This document shows, piece by piece, positions 11,012 to 24,625 of a DNA stretch of 64,000 nucleotides; within the stretch, counting starts at the first letter, position 1; every line of letters starts with the position of its first letter. The translations under genes were made by a program, and so were the position numbers. The DNA lies in assembly GCA_014706295.1 (NCBI GenBank), contig JACSVZ010000008.1:2615376-2679375 (forward strand), given 5' to 3'. The notes below the pieces were generated by a model. The model ran no database searches. It was given only the letters and a program-made list of their open reading frames with translations, and was not told the DNA's origin. This DNA is from Lycocorax pyrrhopterus obiensis. Its lineage: Eukaryota > Chordata > Aves > Passeriformes > Paradisaeidae.

Positions 11012-14000
11012 AATGTTTGTGTTTGAGGAAACACTGCAATGGCAACTTGTCCCTTAGATCTGTGCCAAAAACAAATGCTGAAGGCATGAATCTCTATCAT
11101 TGCTTGCTATAAAAGACATTGGATATAACTCTATAGCCCATACATATGCCATACACACACAGCTCCAGGATTTCTCCTGGTGGGAAGGAAGTGTCCCTGT
11201 GCAGTACGTGCACAGAGGGGTTGGAAGGTCAGAGAGATGGCAGCATTGGGCCTGCTTAGCCCGAGGAGCAGCGGGAGGAGAGGACACCGCAGCAGCTCCG
11301 TCAGGTAACAGGCTTGGGAATGAGCAGCTCTCCGTGCCCAGGATGGATGGGACACGAGCAGGGAAGGGCCACAGGTACAGCTGCAAAAGAATGAAGATAG
11401 ATGCAAGGCAAAAGAAATAAAACACCTACAAACTTTCTTACATTAAGAACAGCAAAAGAATTCCCGTTGCCCGAAGGCAGTGGGTGGGAAGGAATAACTG
11501 TTTTGATCACTGATTTTTATGTCCTTTTTTTTGACCACCACACTGTGCAGGTTTTTTGTGCTTTGCTTGATGGTGGCTTTTCCTCCTCTCTTCCCTTGAT
11601 TTGAAAGGTCACCTCACTGTGTCCCAACTTGTTCCCTGTTCTCCTTAGGTTTAGTTTTGTTACTACTTTTTAAAACAACATTTAATTATTTGGCCACAAG
11701 CCCCAAGTTCATTGACCAGACACCTGGTATTCCTTTCCATACATATTTTTCTATGAGTCCACAAATTTATTACAGATGTTAAGATTCTAAAAGTCAAATG
11801 AAGAAATCAGTTCTCAGTATCTGATGAGAAGGGTTAGCATAGTTATTGCCTTTGCTCAGCACTGCAGCTGATTTATGACTGTCTATTCAGACTGTGAGAT
11901 GCTTTATGAAATTAGCTTTATCTTTGTGTTATCATGCAAACCTTCTCATTTGTACACAAAGCATCTCCAAAACACTTTTCATTAGTTCCTCACAGCCCAT
12001 TGTTTCCTGCATGATTAATGGCAGCTACATAAATACTGTGTTTTTCCCAAAAAAGACGTGCTTTGCTGTCTTACTATCAAAAGACTATTGGCTTTAAAGC
12101 AGCTCTTTAATGCAATGAAACAAAGGTGATATTCAGTATACTTTCACATAATTCTTAAGCGTTATGAATCTGAGGAAGGGCTATATAGGCTATACTAAGC
12201 CATCTTTCATAGGAAATGACAAAAACCAAAATACAGGGAAAAAAGGCAAAAGCTATGATAGACAATGAGCGACAGGAGCAGCTTCTTCCTAGGCTTTATT
12301 CTGTCCATTTGTTGTCTTACTCATGTCAAAGGACTAGCGGAAGGAGAAGCAGTTTTGCCCAACTGCCAACAATACTTTTCCAAAATTAATGTCCTTTTTA
12401 AAGGAAAAAAATCATTTAAATATTCAGATTTTATGTATTGCTAGCTCCAGGTATGAATCTAGGACCATGTTTCAAGACCACACCACGTCTCAGACAAACC
12501 TTCTGTCAGTAAGGTCCAGGGAAGTCCCTGGAATGACACTGCTCTGAAGGAAAGGAAAAGTAAACTTTATCTACACCTCTCAAGCTGTTTCTTACTGACC
12601 CGGGTAGCTCAGGCAAGAGGACAGATATAAATCCACCACAGTCTTGCAGCTACAGTACCAATTTCAATGTATAGCTCTGTACTACCAGAGCTTACAAGTG
12701 AAAAGGTAACCAGCAACACTTCATGCCATGGATAAAAACAGAAAATAATGGGGGGAAAAAAACACAAAGAGAGTAGCTGTAGAAAAAAATAAACATTTCA
12801 GAATTAAAAACATGTAAAAGAGAAGTTTTATAACTGATGTCACCCACTCAAACCCCTAAAACTTGGCTGATACATTCAGTGAAAGTCATCACCCTAACAA
12901 AAAAAAAAGTCCAACATGATTTTTGCTGTGACTTTCTGGTTCATCTATCAGAAATTCTATGTTGTCTTTCTTAAGGGTAACAGAGCAGAAGAAAGAACTG
13001 GAAGGAAGACCCTCACTTAAAGATTTGGATCACTTGAAAGAAATCAAAAATACTGCCCTTTCCCTGACGTTTCACCAATGTCACTTCACATGTGGCAGCT
13101 GATGCATTCTCCATGCAAACATTTCCCTTCTTATCCAAATTAATATTTACAGATTAAGCGTGGCATAGATGCAAATGCTTGAGCTGGTTTCCTGCAGCTC
13201 AGCCCAGCTCCCTCGGAGCTGATTCACCTGAGCACAGGCAGCCCCTGAACCACTGACACTCACCAGAGACACCTCCCACCAGCACCGAGACAGGGCACCG
13301 GAGACCGGGCAGGTGAGGAGCTCTGACAACAAAACCAAGTGCTTCTGCTGACAAAGACTGAAATTCTCTAGGCAAGGCAGCAGCAGCTTCCTTTGGAGGG
13401 GTGACAGGAAAAGAAAACGAATACACAGCAATTACAAAGTCATTCCCCTGGAAGATCAATGAGCCGTACAGGAAAGCAGCGCTGCCGCAACAGGGAACAG
13501 TTCGTTTGGAAAGATTCAGTTTCTCTCTCTGAAATTGTTTAACCTTCTACTAGATAATTCCTCAAGTTTCAGCCCTGGCACCCTCATTAAAGGGGATCAT
13601 TTCAGCTGGGTCAGCTCTGTGGGCAGGGACTGCTGATGTGCCATGGAGCTGGATCAGCCTCCTGCATGCTAAGGACTCCATGGGCAAGGGAAGGAGAAGT
13701 GGCACCCACAAGTATTTGGGTAATTTTGGGTTAGTTTTCCATGAAGAATCTCCTACAACCAGTCATGAACTGCAGTTTGAGAACTGCTCCCAATACCATG
13801 CTGACAAGCATATACAGTTAAAGATTATTTTACTTCTCAGTAAATGTAAAGGCCACAGTTGATGATACATTAGCATAGCATCTTTCATGCAAGGAATACA
13901 TATAACATATGAGAAAGCAATGCAATCCAAAACTTAATTTCCCTATAATTCAGTACATTAAGAAAAACCCTGAGAGCTGCAATAAATGCCATAGAATCCA

Positions 14001-17000
14001 TGCTTTCCTTCCCATGCTTCTTTTTCCCCTTCTCATTTATTTTCCCTGTGAGGATTCTGTTTCTCAGGACCAGAGATTGTCATAGGAGAGAATGTCCATT
14101 CTATGAAAAAACCTGCCATTTCCAGATTTGCTTTGGCATACCCTGGAATATGCTCTTGCCACTGTTACAGAGCACTAAGTTTAAACCAGTAGAACAATCA
14201 GCAAGAAATGCTTTGTTTTTTCAGTAAGGATGTTTTCCTTCATCACTCTGGGAACAAGTCACTCTCTCAGTGGATAAGAGTTGTAATTAATATTTCATAA
14301 TTTTATACAGAAGCCCAAAGAAAATGAGAGCAGTGGGTCAGGGTGTGTAGTGTTGAGGGAGTGAAGGCTGCTTTCTTTTTGAGGACTGGAGGCTCACAAG
14401 GATTTTCAGCTGTTTTCCTTTTACATGGTTTGCCTTCAGCTTCCTGGGGCGGGTTTGTAAAGGACACAGCTAATTAGGAACATCAGAGAGTTCTTGAAAT
14501 TGCCTCTTGACTTCAGTCAATGAGGAGCTATTATTTACAGGATTTTCTGTTCCTTTTGAGCCACTAAGAACTTTGCTCTAATTTCACTAGTTCTCATTTA
14601 CAGCAAAGCTGCCAGGACTGAGTTTCAGGATGGGAAACAAAAGAAAATAAGTAACAAATATCGTGCTTATTAACAAGCATGAGAAAAAGAATAAAGAGTA
14701 GCGGCATGATTTAGAACTCTATATTTAATATATAAAATACCTATAAAATATTTTCTTGTTGTTTTTTCTTTCCTGCAGGACAAGGGAAAAAAAAGACATT
14801 TTAAATAGATTGTATAATATATACTGTATAATATAAATACTATTAAGAACAGAATAGAGCCCAGGGTATCACAGCAGATTTAGTGGTGAATGGTAAGACT
14901 TACAGAGGTAAAATTAGCCCTTCACTTGCAGTGACCAGCAGAAGAAATACTTATCTTTTTATTTTGGAAATAGAGTGAGTTCTGCACTAGGTCTTTGATC
15001 TGTCCCACAGGATGAAAAATCCTCAGCCTTGACCAAGCCATTAATCCAATGTGGAGAAAGGTGGGCTGGAACCAGGGGGCAGAGCTGGCACCTCCCTGCT
15101 GGAGGAGGAGCTGGCACAGAAGGGAGCTCTGAGGGAGGGCACAGGTTTGCACTGAGGCTTTGGAAAGAGTCAGGTGTAATCACAAGGCAGCCCAAGAAAC
15201 AAAGGCATAAAGCCTGGAGAAAACACATCCTGAACCTGAGCTGCATCACTCACCCCTGTGCTGACACCTGCCTTCTGCCTTGCTAATTTGACAGAAAGGC
15301 AACATCGACATTTGCCTGCTTATTTTATCATGTTCTTTCAGGAATTCGCTCTTGCTCTGTTTGTAGGAGTTATTAGAGTCCATGATGTGCAAAATTCTCC
15401 AGCCTGGCCTAAAATTGTCATCCTGCACCCTTTCTTACTGCTGGAATTTGCTCGGTTTTTGGTTTTTTAGCTCAAGCATCGGAGTCTGTCATATCCCATT
15501 CCCTTTGCCTTTCATGTGCAGACACAGAGCCTCAGACAGCCGGGGGCCCTTTGGGAGAGATCTCCTCTGACGGGAAAAGCTCAAGGCAGAGCACTGAATT
15601 TCTTCTTAAAAACACAAAACAAGAGAGAAACAGATTCATTTCCTCTGGGTAATGTCAGGCTGCAGAGTTTCTTTGACTGTATTTCCAACACATGAATGTA
15701 AATAACCCTGTTCAACGCTGTTTTCACTTTGCAAGAGGTGAGCTAAATAAGAGCACAGAAGCCTTAATTTGGGCACTAAATTGCAAATTTCAGCACATCT
15801 CTTTTATGTTATTTTCACCATCTCAGGGGGTTATCTGCCTCCCCTTTGGGCCTCTGGCAGGTTTTGAGATGTCAGTGTGGAAGCAGCACATCATGTGTGC
15901 CCCCCTGGGGCAGAGACCCACTCCAACCTTCATGCTGTCAAGGAAGATGTTTGGAGATCTATGCTTTCGAGAACTGAAAATTGGAAATAAAATTCTTCAT
16001 TCCTAGAAGATAAAGGTTAGTTATTTGGTGGCATAATGTAACTCTAGACTTGGAATTGCCTACAGAAACTGTAAGTTAGAAAAGACACTAACTTTTCAGC
16101 CTTATGGGTGAGAAAAAGAAAAACAAACCAAATTCCAAATCAAAAATGCAGGCAAAGGAGGAAATAATGCATGAACCACTTCAAACAAAGCCATGTGCCT
16201 ACAATGTCTGATGCTAGACTGCCACAGGGAATTCATTTAGGTAAGCTTGACAAAGAGCAAACATTTACCATGTCAAGCTCTATCCATGTGATTTTTACCA
16301 ATATAAAAATTAATTACGAGTTGTCAAATTATCCTGCACTTCCAGCAGTACATCCTTCCTCCACAGTTAATGGCTCAAAGTAAAAGAGTGCACATGTTCA
16401 GCTAGAGATGCTTCAGAGAGAGTGACTTCCTACTGGATTATTGCTCCAGAACTCTTCTTCATCTGTGCTTCCATTCCACTGGCAGCATTCTCCCAGTGCA
16501 CAATGCTATTAAAAATAATGGTTTAGAGCATCAATAATATATTAAAGACAGCCTCCTCAACATGGCTGTAGTGACTGTAATAAAATCCATCATTCTTCGA
16601 ACATTTGCAGCCATAAATCTTACAGTTAATGATGTGGCACAACTCCATCATCAAGAAATGAGGGAAACAGAAGTTGAAAGCAAAGAAGAAAGCAAAGAGA
16701 AAAGCTTGAAACTGAGCCCAGGAAAAGTGCAGAGGATTCTAAAGTGTAGGGCTGCTTAACTCCATACCCAAGCAGGGAGCAGGCTGCTTAACAGGAGATC
16801 CAGGTTTTTCATGGGAGACACCCTAACAAGAAGTTCGGCCTCAGTCTTCACTTTCAAATCTATTTGGCAGCTTAACAGTATCTAAGGATCTGCATCATGG
16901 AGAGCACAGGATTTACCTCCCTAAACTCCCTAAGTTTCACCATCCAAAAATGAACCAGTAAGACTGAGTCACATACTTTGGCTTCCGAAATTGTCAATGG

Positions 17001-17252
17001 AGAGGGACAGGAGCCTCCAGAAAGCCACTATTTCTGAGCCCTGTGTAGGTGGAATTACTGACTGGAATATTACACTCTCTGCTACAAAGAGATTACTCAG
17101 TATCACCAGAGAACGATTAATGTGTTATTTTATGACTAATAAACACACACTGCCCATCTGTGCACACTAATTGAAAACTTTAACTGACGTTTCAAAGCCT
17201 ACAGTTCCTTTGCTTCACTTTGGAAGTGAACTACAGTTCCACATACAAAATG
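11012..17252. other. Unique non-coding stretch
   Basis: No repeat family or gene is recognised. At about 13187-13315 a good-looking acceptor and the donor CAGGTGAGG flank a 115-120-nt segment, but all three forward frames of that segment contain stops, so it can only be a non-coding exon or chance. At 15063-15084 the plus strand reads AACCAGGGGGCAGAG, matching the right half of the CTCF motif but not its left half. Several AT-rich tracts (for example 14720-14850) are ordinary. Confidence 0.5.
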
Positions 17253-17257
17253 GGCAT
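17253..17257. repeat. Left target-site duplication of the 17258 LTR
   Basis: GGCAT, identical to the copy at 17884-17888. An unmutated pair suggests this insertion is not older than the other LTRs here, though five bases give little age information. Confidence 0.85.
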
Positions 17258-17883
17258 TGTCTTGGGGTGACTTTATGATGTGCATCCCCTATCACTGCTC
17301 TATGCCCAGAAATTAATATGGTGCCTTTTTGTGCCTTTAAACTGAGCCTGAGAGGGGAGGAGAGAAGAAAAAACCAAGCAAACTTTTCAAAGCAGTTGTT
17401 CAAGGACAGACACACACTCCTCTGCTTCTGCAGCAGCAAGGGTGGAGGAAGCACCCTTCTTGCTTTTCAGCCAGCTTTCGGCTCCTTTTCTCTGGAGGGA
17501 GACGGAGAGTTGAACTTTGTTTTCCTGAGACTTTGGTTTTTCCTTTCTTCTCTTCTGGACTGTTTCAACATCAGAGCACATCAGGAGAATTTTCCACCGA
17601 GGCCCCGGAGGTGGGCCCACACCGACCCAGCTCCAAGGAGGAGGAGAGAGACCACACCTACAGAAGGACTCTGAAATCTTCCCAGGTTTCTCTCTACAAA
17701 GAGAGGTTTTATTATTTAGCATTATTATCCTTTTCCTGTGTGTTTGTTAAATAAATAGTTTTTTATCTCTTTCACTTTCCTCCGAGGAAAATTTCTTTTT
17801 TTCCCGAACCTGGTGGGGGAGGGGTGGTTTAACCTGCCTTTTGTCAGAGGATATTTTCCTCCAAATTGGGCCAAACCGGCACA
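17258..17883 (+). mobile_element. Solo LTR of an endogenous retrovirus (family A relative)
   Basis: A 626-bp element starts TGTCTTGGGGTGAC and ends AACCGGCACA. Perfect 5-bp duplications GGCAT flank it at 17253-17257 and 17884-17888. A TATA-like TTTAAA lies at 17336-17341 and a canonical poly(A) signal AATAAA at 17750-17755, giving plus orientation. Its first 20 or so bases and its 3' part (a T-rich tract after the poly(A) signal, a GGTGGGGGAGGGG segment, and the CCAAA..CCG..ACA end) parallel the LTR at 5237-5763, so the two belong to related families. The middle of the two elements differs: this one lacks the CpG-rich, G-tract-rich core. No internal retroviral sequence is present. The 5-bp duplication would fit an ERVL-type origin, which is inference. 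Confidence 0.85.
17750..17755 (+). terminator. Poly(A) signal of the 17258 LTR
   Basis: AATAAA about 130 bp before the LTR end, followed by a T-rich tract. The matching position in the 5237 LTR reads GATAAA (5621-5626). Confidence 0.6.
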
Positions 17884-17888
17884 GGCAT
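17884..17888. repeat. Right target-site duplication of the 17258 LTR
   Basis: GGCAT, directly after the LTR end CCGGCACA. Confidence 0.85.
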
Positions 17889-18112
17889 TCTCCTAGATCT
17901 GTTCATTAAGTTATGATGGAGCAGAGTAAACGCTTATTCCGAATAAACCTACATGACACCTTTTCACTTTCTCCTCTGGTAATATTTAATGTCATTTTTA
18001 CCAAGTCAATTGATAGAATATCAGCTTCTCTTCACCCTGCTGTCCTTAAGCTCCTCTGTACTCCAGCTTCCCCTCCCAAAGGCAGATCTGAGGAGGAGCC
18101 TGGAACATTGTC

Positions 18113-18190
18113 TGTGTCTCCTCCTGAGAGCACTGTGTGTGTGTGTCCTCCCGTGAAGCACTGTGCGTGTGTCCCCTCCTGGGAGCACTG
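18113..18190. repeat. Minisatellite, three copies of a 26-29 bp unit
   Basis: Three imperfect units start at 18113, 18142 and 18168, each beginning TGTGTC and ending GAGCACTG or GAAGCACTG. The spacing differs because the GT run between units varies in length. A short GT microsatellite thus sits inside the unit junctions. No function is implied. Confidence 0.75.
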
Positions 18191-20174
18191 GCCTCCTCAG
18201 CCACACAACAGAACCAGTGGACTCACAGACATGCTGCAAGGAAGGAATAAGAGTATGGAAACAGGCAGTGGGCATCGCGCACGCCAAGAGAAGAGAAAGT
18301 CATTTTCCTCCTAACAGAGCCAAGAATAAAACAAATCAAAGGACTAGCCTAATTCAACATCAGTTCTCACAAGGTCCAGGAAGTCATGTAATTTCTGTTT
18401 TAATTCCTTTTCTATTCTGATTCCAAAGTTTCCATTCAAGTAGCAATAAACAAATCTTTCAAGATCTATTTATTTTCAACAGATAACAAAATCTATTTTT
18501 TCTGAACTTCTACAGTCTGACAGTCATCAGGTGCCTCCAATTTTGGCATCACAACAGCAAGGAATTCCATCTGAGAAAGCAACTGAATTCCCTCTATTTA
18601 GAAAATTCAAATTAAGAAAACCCTACCTTTAGGTCATATAGAATTGCAAATTATTTTTCAAATTTTTTCATAAAAGGAGCTTCATGCAAGTAAATACTAG
18701 GTGGAGCTAGTACCAATCAACAATAAGGCTAGATTAAGATACTCAAAAGACCTTTTTAAAATGACTAAACATTGTTAATGATTCGTGTCTGTGTATCTGA
18801 AATGTTTTGTCTCTGGTATTGGTGGAGATTTGACTGACACTAGATTCACACATATGCAAGAATGAGGAAATCTCAAATATTCCTACAGTGAAAACATTAG
18901 TGGAGTAAGGAACTATGCCTAAACAGTCCTTTACTGATATTAAAAGGAAACATAAGCCTGGTCCACTTATAATCCTCAGGTAAAACAGAGATTTCACTGT
19001 TCCAAAGAGACCATTTCCTCTTTTTTTCAAGCTGTATCAGTGTTACAAATTCCTTGCACCCTACACACGACTATTTTAATTGTTAGGGTTTCATGTCAGT
19101 GTTCCATTCATAGATGTCAGTATTCCAAAAGCAACAGAGACTGCAGTGCATACATTTGGCTTTGCACCACAATAAGGATCTGATAGCACTGTTTAGTGCT
19201 TCTTTTTAGTGACTTCACATTCACTCCAGCTAATTTAACTTGGATTTCCAGGGTTGTGTTTAAGCACCAGAAATCATCTTGGACAGACTGTGTGATGAGG
19301 ATTAGCACTGCAGCACCTCAGAGAGCATTTCCTTTGGAAGAAGATATAGGCAAGAGAGAAATACTGGTTTAAAACATTAAAAAGTAATAAGCATGGTACC
19401 AGAGTTTTCAGTTTGCTGTCTTTCTTATGTTCAAAGAATGAGATACGAGATTGCTCTTTAGTTCTTCCATTTGTAAGAGCAGACCTGTGAGCTTGGTCTT
19501 ATCCAAGCACCTGATGTTCAGCTGTATGTGACTTATAGTGATAAAAGGAGCCATTAGCTTCAAATACAGTTTGTTTTTCCTGAGAGTTTCAGTTGAAAAT
19601 TCCTACAATATAAGAGATAACTGCATGATGATGACTTGGTAGCTCCAATATATCTTTTCTATAGTAGAGTATCAAACAATATGTTGAAATTCAAGTGTGT
19701 ATTCATAACCATCCTCATTTCAAGACAGATCTCACAAAATTTTGTCAGCATAAGGGCACAGAGAAGATGTAGCTCAGCCACTTTTTTTCAGAAAAATAAC
19801 ACAATTTCCTTTTCTCTTTTTGTTGTCTGTAACAGCAGGAGTTCTGCTATAAAGCAGAAAAATACAACCCTGCCTCTGGACTCCTGGAAAAGCTGAAACT
19901 GCTGAGCCAACCCGTGCACAGCCATCGTGATGGAGCTCCCCAGGGACACTCCATACACGTGTGCTCAGTCAATCCCAGAGCACGGGCTGCTGTCTGCACC
20001 TCCAGAAAACATAAAGCAAGGCCATATCCTCATGCTCCAAGTTCACATACTAGTTTTAATAGATAAGCACATAAGGAACAGTAAGAATCTTGCCAAGGGA
20101 GAAATTCTGGAAGAACAGTCAATAAAACCAATAGCAAAACTAGTTTGCAAACATTACTGGCTTGAATGACTACC

Positions 20175-20191
20175 AAAAAAAAAAAAAAAAA
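20175..20191 (+). repeat. Poly(A) run, 17 nt
   Basis: A pure A17 tract, with an AATAAA about 50 nt upstream (near 20120). That arrangement recalls a retrocopy tail, but I see no coding remnant upstream and no flanking duplication, so a simple homopolymer is the safer reading. Confidence 0.6.
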
Positions 20192-23100
20192 GAAAATCAT
20201 TATAGGACCTACTCGTATAAAACAATTAACTTGGGACACAGGTGGATCAATGTTTACAAATGTGGACATTGATTTTGGCTGTGGGTGTTGTTTATGCAAA
20301 TGTTAGTAAAACATGCTAGAACTTACAGCATGCTGTGCAGCCACAAGGTCCTTTCCCTCCAATAATGTCCTAACCTGTGGCATTTGCTGGGATCTCCTAA
20401 AGAGCCAGAATAAATACAGATACATTTCCTGAAGTAAGTCTTATTACATCTGCACTGCTGAAGTTTTGCAGAGACCAGTCACAAGAGAGCTGCCAAGCCG
20501 AAGGCTGCCTGGCTGGCCAGGTGCTAACTGAATTCTTTTTTGAAATATCTCACTCTTTGTAGGGCTGCAAAATGTATTCAGATTCTCATAGGAACAGGAT
20601 TTCTTTGAAAGATTCCTGTTGTTCTGGAGAAGAACTTCTCTCTTTCGGAGTTTGTTTTTCTGGTCTCAGGATGGTATGAGATTGTGAATAATAACAGGAG
20701 GAAGTGAGAAATAAATGTGATATTTCAAACTTTCAAAGTCAGGTTTGATTTGAATTTTCTCTTCGGATTTACAAATCAATTTTCATGAGTCAAATTTCAT
20801 TTAACTAACAGGGTTAGTATATCACAAGGTATTCCCTTGCAATATCAAGTTACATGTGCGTCCTTCATTACTTCCATGTTCTACTTATGACTGTGTATTC
20901 AAAGCATTTGTGGTGTCCTACATCAAAACAGAGCCAAAATTTCATCTGACACAAGCCAGCAGTTTGTGAAAGAAAGGCGGAATTTAATACCCAAGATCCC
21001 AAGGTGATGGGCAGAATCAGTGTTGTAGCTTAATGCCTCATTTAAAAGTATTTCATCTTCTAAATTTTGCTACTTTGCAAAAAAACCAATTCAATTTACC
21101 TTCTGCTTTAAAATAATTATTTAATCACTAATTAACAACTTACAAATGTCTACTGACTTGCTGAGAAATTTGTCAAAATCTCCATAATAATCTACTCATA
21201 ATATTCTGTCTTTCCTCGAGATCCACACCTACTCCCATCTTACTGCTGTTTCCCTGGGCTGTCAGTTTGTTCAGTCTTCTCATGTCCCTCTGTAACACTT
21301 TTCCTTTTGTCCTTTTCCCATTGAGAAAAGTGCTGTAAGGAAGAAGCAGGCAGCTATAGGAAAAGCCATGCCCCTGTTAAAACAATGCAGCTTTAGACAG
21401 CTGAAGAACAAGCACAATAAAATAAACAGCTATGATATAAATTTGCTGGGAGCCCTTACATTTTCTGAGCACTGAATGTACACAGCCATCATGAATGAAG
21501 ATTAATCCTGTGATTTTTGGGATCACCTGAGCCTCCAGTTTGTTCCTGCAGTCTTTCTCTCCAGCTGACTGGAAGACCGCCTTGGGTGAAAACCTCTGTT
21601 TATCTCCACAGAAAATGGAAAGCTTGAGAACAGAAAAAACACCTGGTAAGGACAAAGTCAGAAGAAGGAAAGAAGGTGCTGATTGTGTGCTCCTCAGGCC
21701 ACATCACCAAAGGTCCTGTGCCAGGTGTGCTCCAGTGTCCCCATCTCAAGGCAGTTGCCCACACACAGAGCTTTCAGCAAGGAGAGAAACCCTCCCTGCA
21801 TTTAGGGCCTCAAGCGATCACCACACATTTTTCAGTGAGCAGAAAGAAAAATATCTGCCACTCGTCACTGGCAGTGACTTTCAGCCTGGCCTGGCCTGAT
21901 CCTATACCCTTGGAGAGGAGCTGCAGCAGCTTGGCACTGTCTGCTGGCACTGCCCTGTGCACTGATAGGGATGTTTGTCAGCAGGTGGAATTCTAAGTGA
22001 ATGCTGAGAGGAGGGGGAGAAAATCCCCAAGTTTTTCTAGAAGCTTGAGAAGCTCCAAGAATCTAGATAATTTTGAGAGGAATAAAAATTTTTCCTTCAG
22101 GGCTATTTTTATGAAATCTAAGGGAAAAATACAGTAAAAGTACCTGGTGATAAGAAAAATGTTGGTTCAGTTCTGCAAGATACACAGAAGTCATCCCATC
22201 TTACCTCGGGCAAAGGAATTTTAAGGAGAAGGTGATGGGAATGATTCCCAGCTCATCATATTGTGACCATGCTCAAGGCTGTCTCTTTGTTTCAGGAATG
22301 TCATAGTCTTAGGATGTCATGATTCTTCTAAAGCTGTAGCTCTTTTTCCACATTTGCTGCCAGCCTGAATGCTTCCCCAGCCCCTGTTTTGTTAGGTCAC
22401 TTCTGTTAATGCAGGCTTCTCATTTACAAGGCTAATGCTATACCTGGGGACATTAAATATGCCAATCAAACAGAAAAACTGCCTGAAAAATGTTAGTGAG
22501 TTTTAAATGGGATTCCTTCCCCTTGCTTGAATAGCGTTTTCTGATAAACCTTTTCCACAAGAACACACAGAGCTGTGCATCATCACAATAATTATACCAG
22601 AAAAAGTGCACATGGTGAACACAGGAATGCACTGGATGCTCTCTGGAACAATACAGCAAAGCAGATTTTTTCCCCCCCACACAAAAAAACCCATTTCTGA
22701 CAAAATGACATTAAAAGAAAAGTATTGTGGGGCTTTCACGTCAGGGATGGCTACAGTGCTGAAAGACAGCAACTGGTAATTGGAGGAGGTCTGATGAGGA
22801 AAACCATGAAGGAAATCTGACATAAAATTTGAAAGCAGGATGTTTATTTCTGTCACAATTTCCTTTCCCAAATAATCACAGGTTTTCAAAAAGCTGTTAT
22901 CAAAAAGTTGTGTACAGATAGCTGCTTAGCCATTAAAAACACACCTATTCCCTATTTCCTGATGGACAGAGTTCTCCAGCACCCCACTGGGCCCTTCCAC
23001 CTCAGGCTCTTTCCAAACCCACTGTTTGATTTCTCTTTGTGGCAGGCACTTTTACCCCACATTCGAGTGGCTCTGTTGTTCTGGACTTTCTACTCAAAAC

Positions 23101-24583
23101 TTGTCTTTCAAGCTGAAAGAGCCAATGAACCCAAACTCGCTCTTCCATTGGTAATCTCCTGCTGATGTGAGCTTGCTGTGAACCACTCCTTTCCCTCTGG
23201 GCCATTTGTCTTCAGTTCCTCAGGGTGAAATAAACTGATAAGCAGTTTCAGAACTAGGTCGCTGTGAAATCTCTGTAAGTTATCATAATGCAGGCCTAAA
23301 TTCCACTTGGGTTTTCTCCTTAGCTGCCCAAACTGGCGATTTCAGACACATGAGGACCAGAGTTTACCTCTGATGCACAGAAAGAAAATCAGTGGGGGCT
23401 GTCTCCACATTTCATGATTGCTTAAATCCAATATGAAGTTGTTTTCAGTGGGAAACAAAATGATTTAGTGTTTCAAAAGGCAAGAACTTGCCTGGAAAGG
23501 ATTTGTAGCCATTTGTCTCTTCCTCCTTCCATTTGTGTTACCAAATGATCCTCATTCATTTGCCTTCCTGGGCAGTCTTCCACGTGCAGCATGCAGAACC
23601 TTAAGCATTATAAAATCTTGAAAACTATTTCATAATTTTGTACATTTCTAAATATTTCGACCTAAATTACACATAAGATCCATAGCAAAAGCCCTCTTTC
23701 CTCACCTGGAGCCTGCATTTGCCCAGATGAACACGCTGCAATCATGTAGCTGCTCTTCAAGGTTTGAAATGTTTGAATTTTCATCCCTTTAACACACAGG
23801 CGTACCCAGCCTTATAGTTCAGAAGTAATTGTCTTACTGTTCACTCGTGTTGTCTATTTTGGTCCTTCCCTACAAATTCTCGTTTCTCCACTACTTGCAC
23901 AGCTTCTGTGCCCATGTAAACTGGCATTTACGTTAAAGTAATAAAGGATCAGTTCAATAAAATATTTTAGACAGCATTAGGAATGAGGCAATAATTTTTT
24001 CCCTAAAAAAATCAAAAATCATCACTTTCTCAAAGTGCAATTTCCCATTTTTTTAAAAGATTTTCTCTGTAAGAGGAGCCAAGAACTTGACTGTGCTGCA
24101 GAGCCTTTTGTTATTACTTTTTAAGAGGTTGTTTGGATTTCCAAGCACCTTTTTAGTTTGTTAATAGCTGTTTGGGCATAGGGTTTTATTGATTTATAAA
24201 GTCACAGCCATTTTTCCTGTCTCTGATGTTTACAACAGCGAGCTGGAAAACAACGCTGGCTTTGCAAAAACAGCACAAGTTTAGTGCAGCTGAGGTAAGA
24301 TATTCTCTGGGAAGAGACAAGGGAAAAGAAGGAAACCTGTTTCAGGGGGAAAACAACTGCACAGGTTAGGGAACACATGAGGATGCTTCAGTCAATATTT
24401 ATCTCTCAGATCAATAAAACTTGATGTTCATTTCAGTAAAATCAATATCTGCTTAATTTAAGTGTTGTTGTTCCTCGGCTCCATCTACTTCTCCCTGTTT
24501 CCAAGATCTCTTCTCAGTGCTAAAGATTTCAAACTCGATCATCCAACCTGATCTTTGCTGTTCCAGAATTTTCACCATGGGCT

Positions 24584-24625
24584 CAAAACAAAACAAAACA
24601 GAAAAAAAAAAAAAAAAAAGAAAAA
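24584..24625 (+). repeat. A-rich microsatellite, CAAAA units followed by A18
   Basis: About three CAAAA units run into an 18-nt A tract (24602-24619) and a further short A run. No retroelement body precedes it. Confidence 0.7.

Noticed and set aside
10639..11112. Open frame of 157 codons on the plus strand
   Set aside because: It is antisense to a solo LTR and extends beyond its end; no protein family is recognisable.
13187..13315. Acceptor and CAGGTGAGG donor around a 115-120-nt segment
   Set aside because: All three forward frames contain stops, so it is not an internal coding exon; a non-coding exon cannot be shown.
20120..20191. AATAAA followed by A17, as in a processed retrocopy
   Set aside because: No coding remnant upstream and no flanking duplication; polyadenylated retrocopies are rare in birds because CR1 does not favour poly(A) templates.
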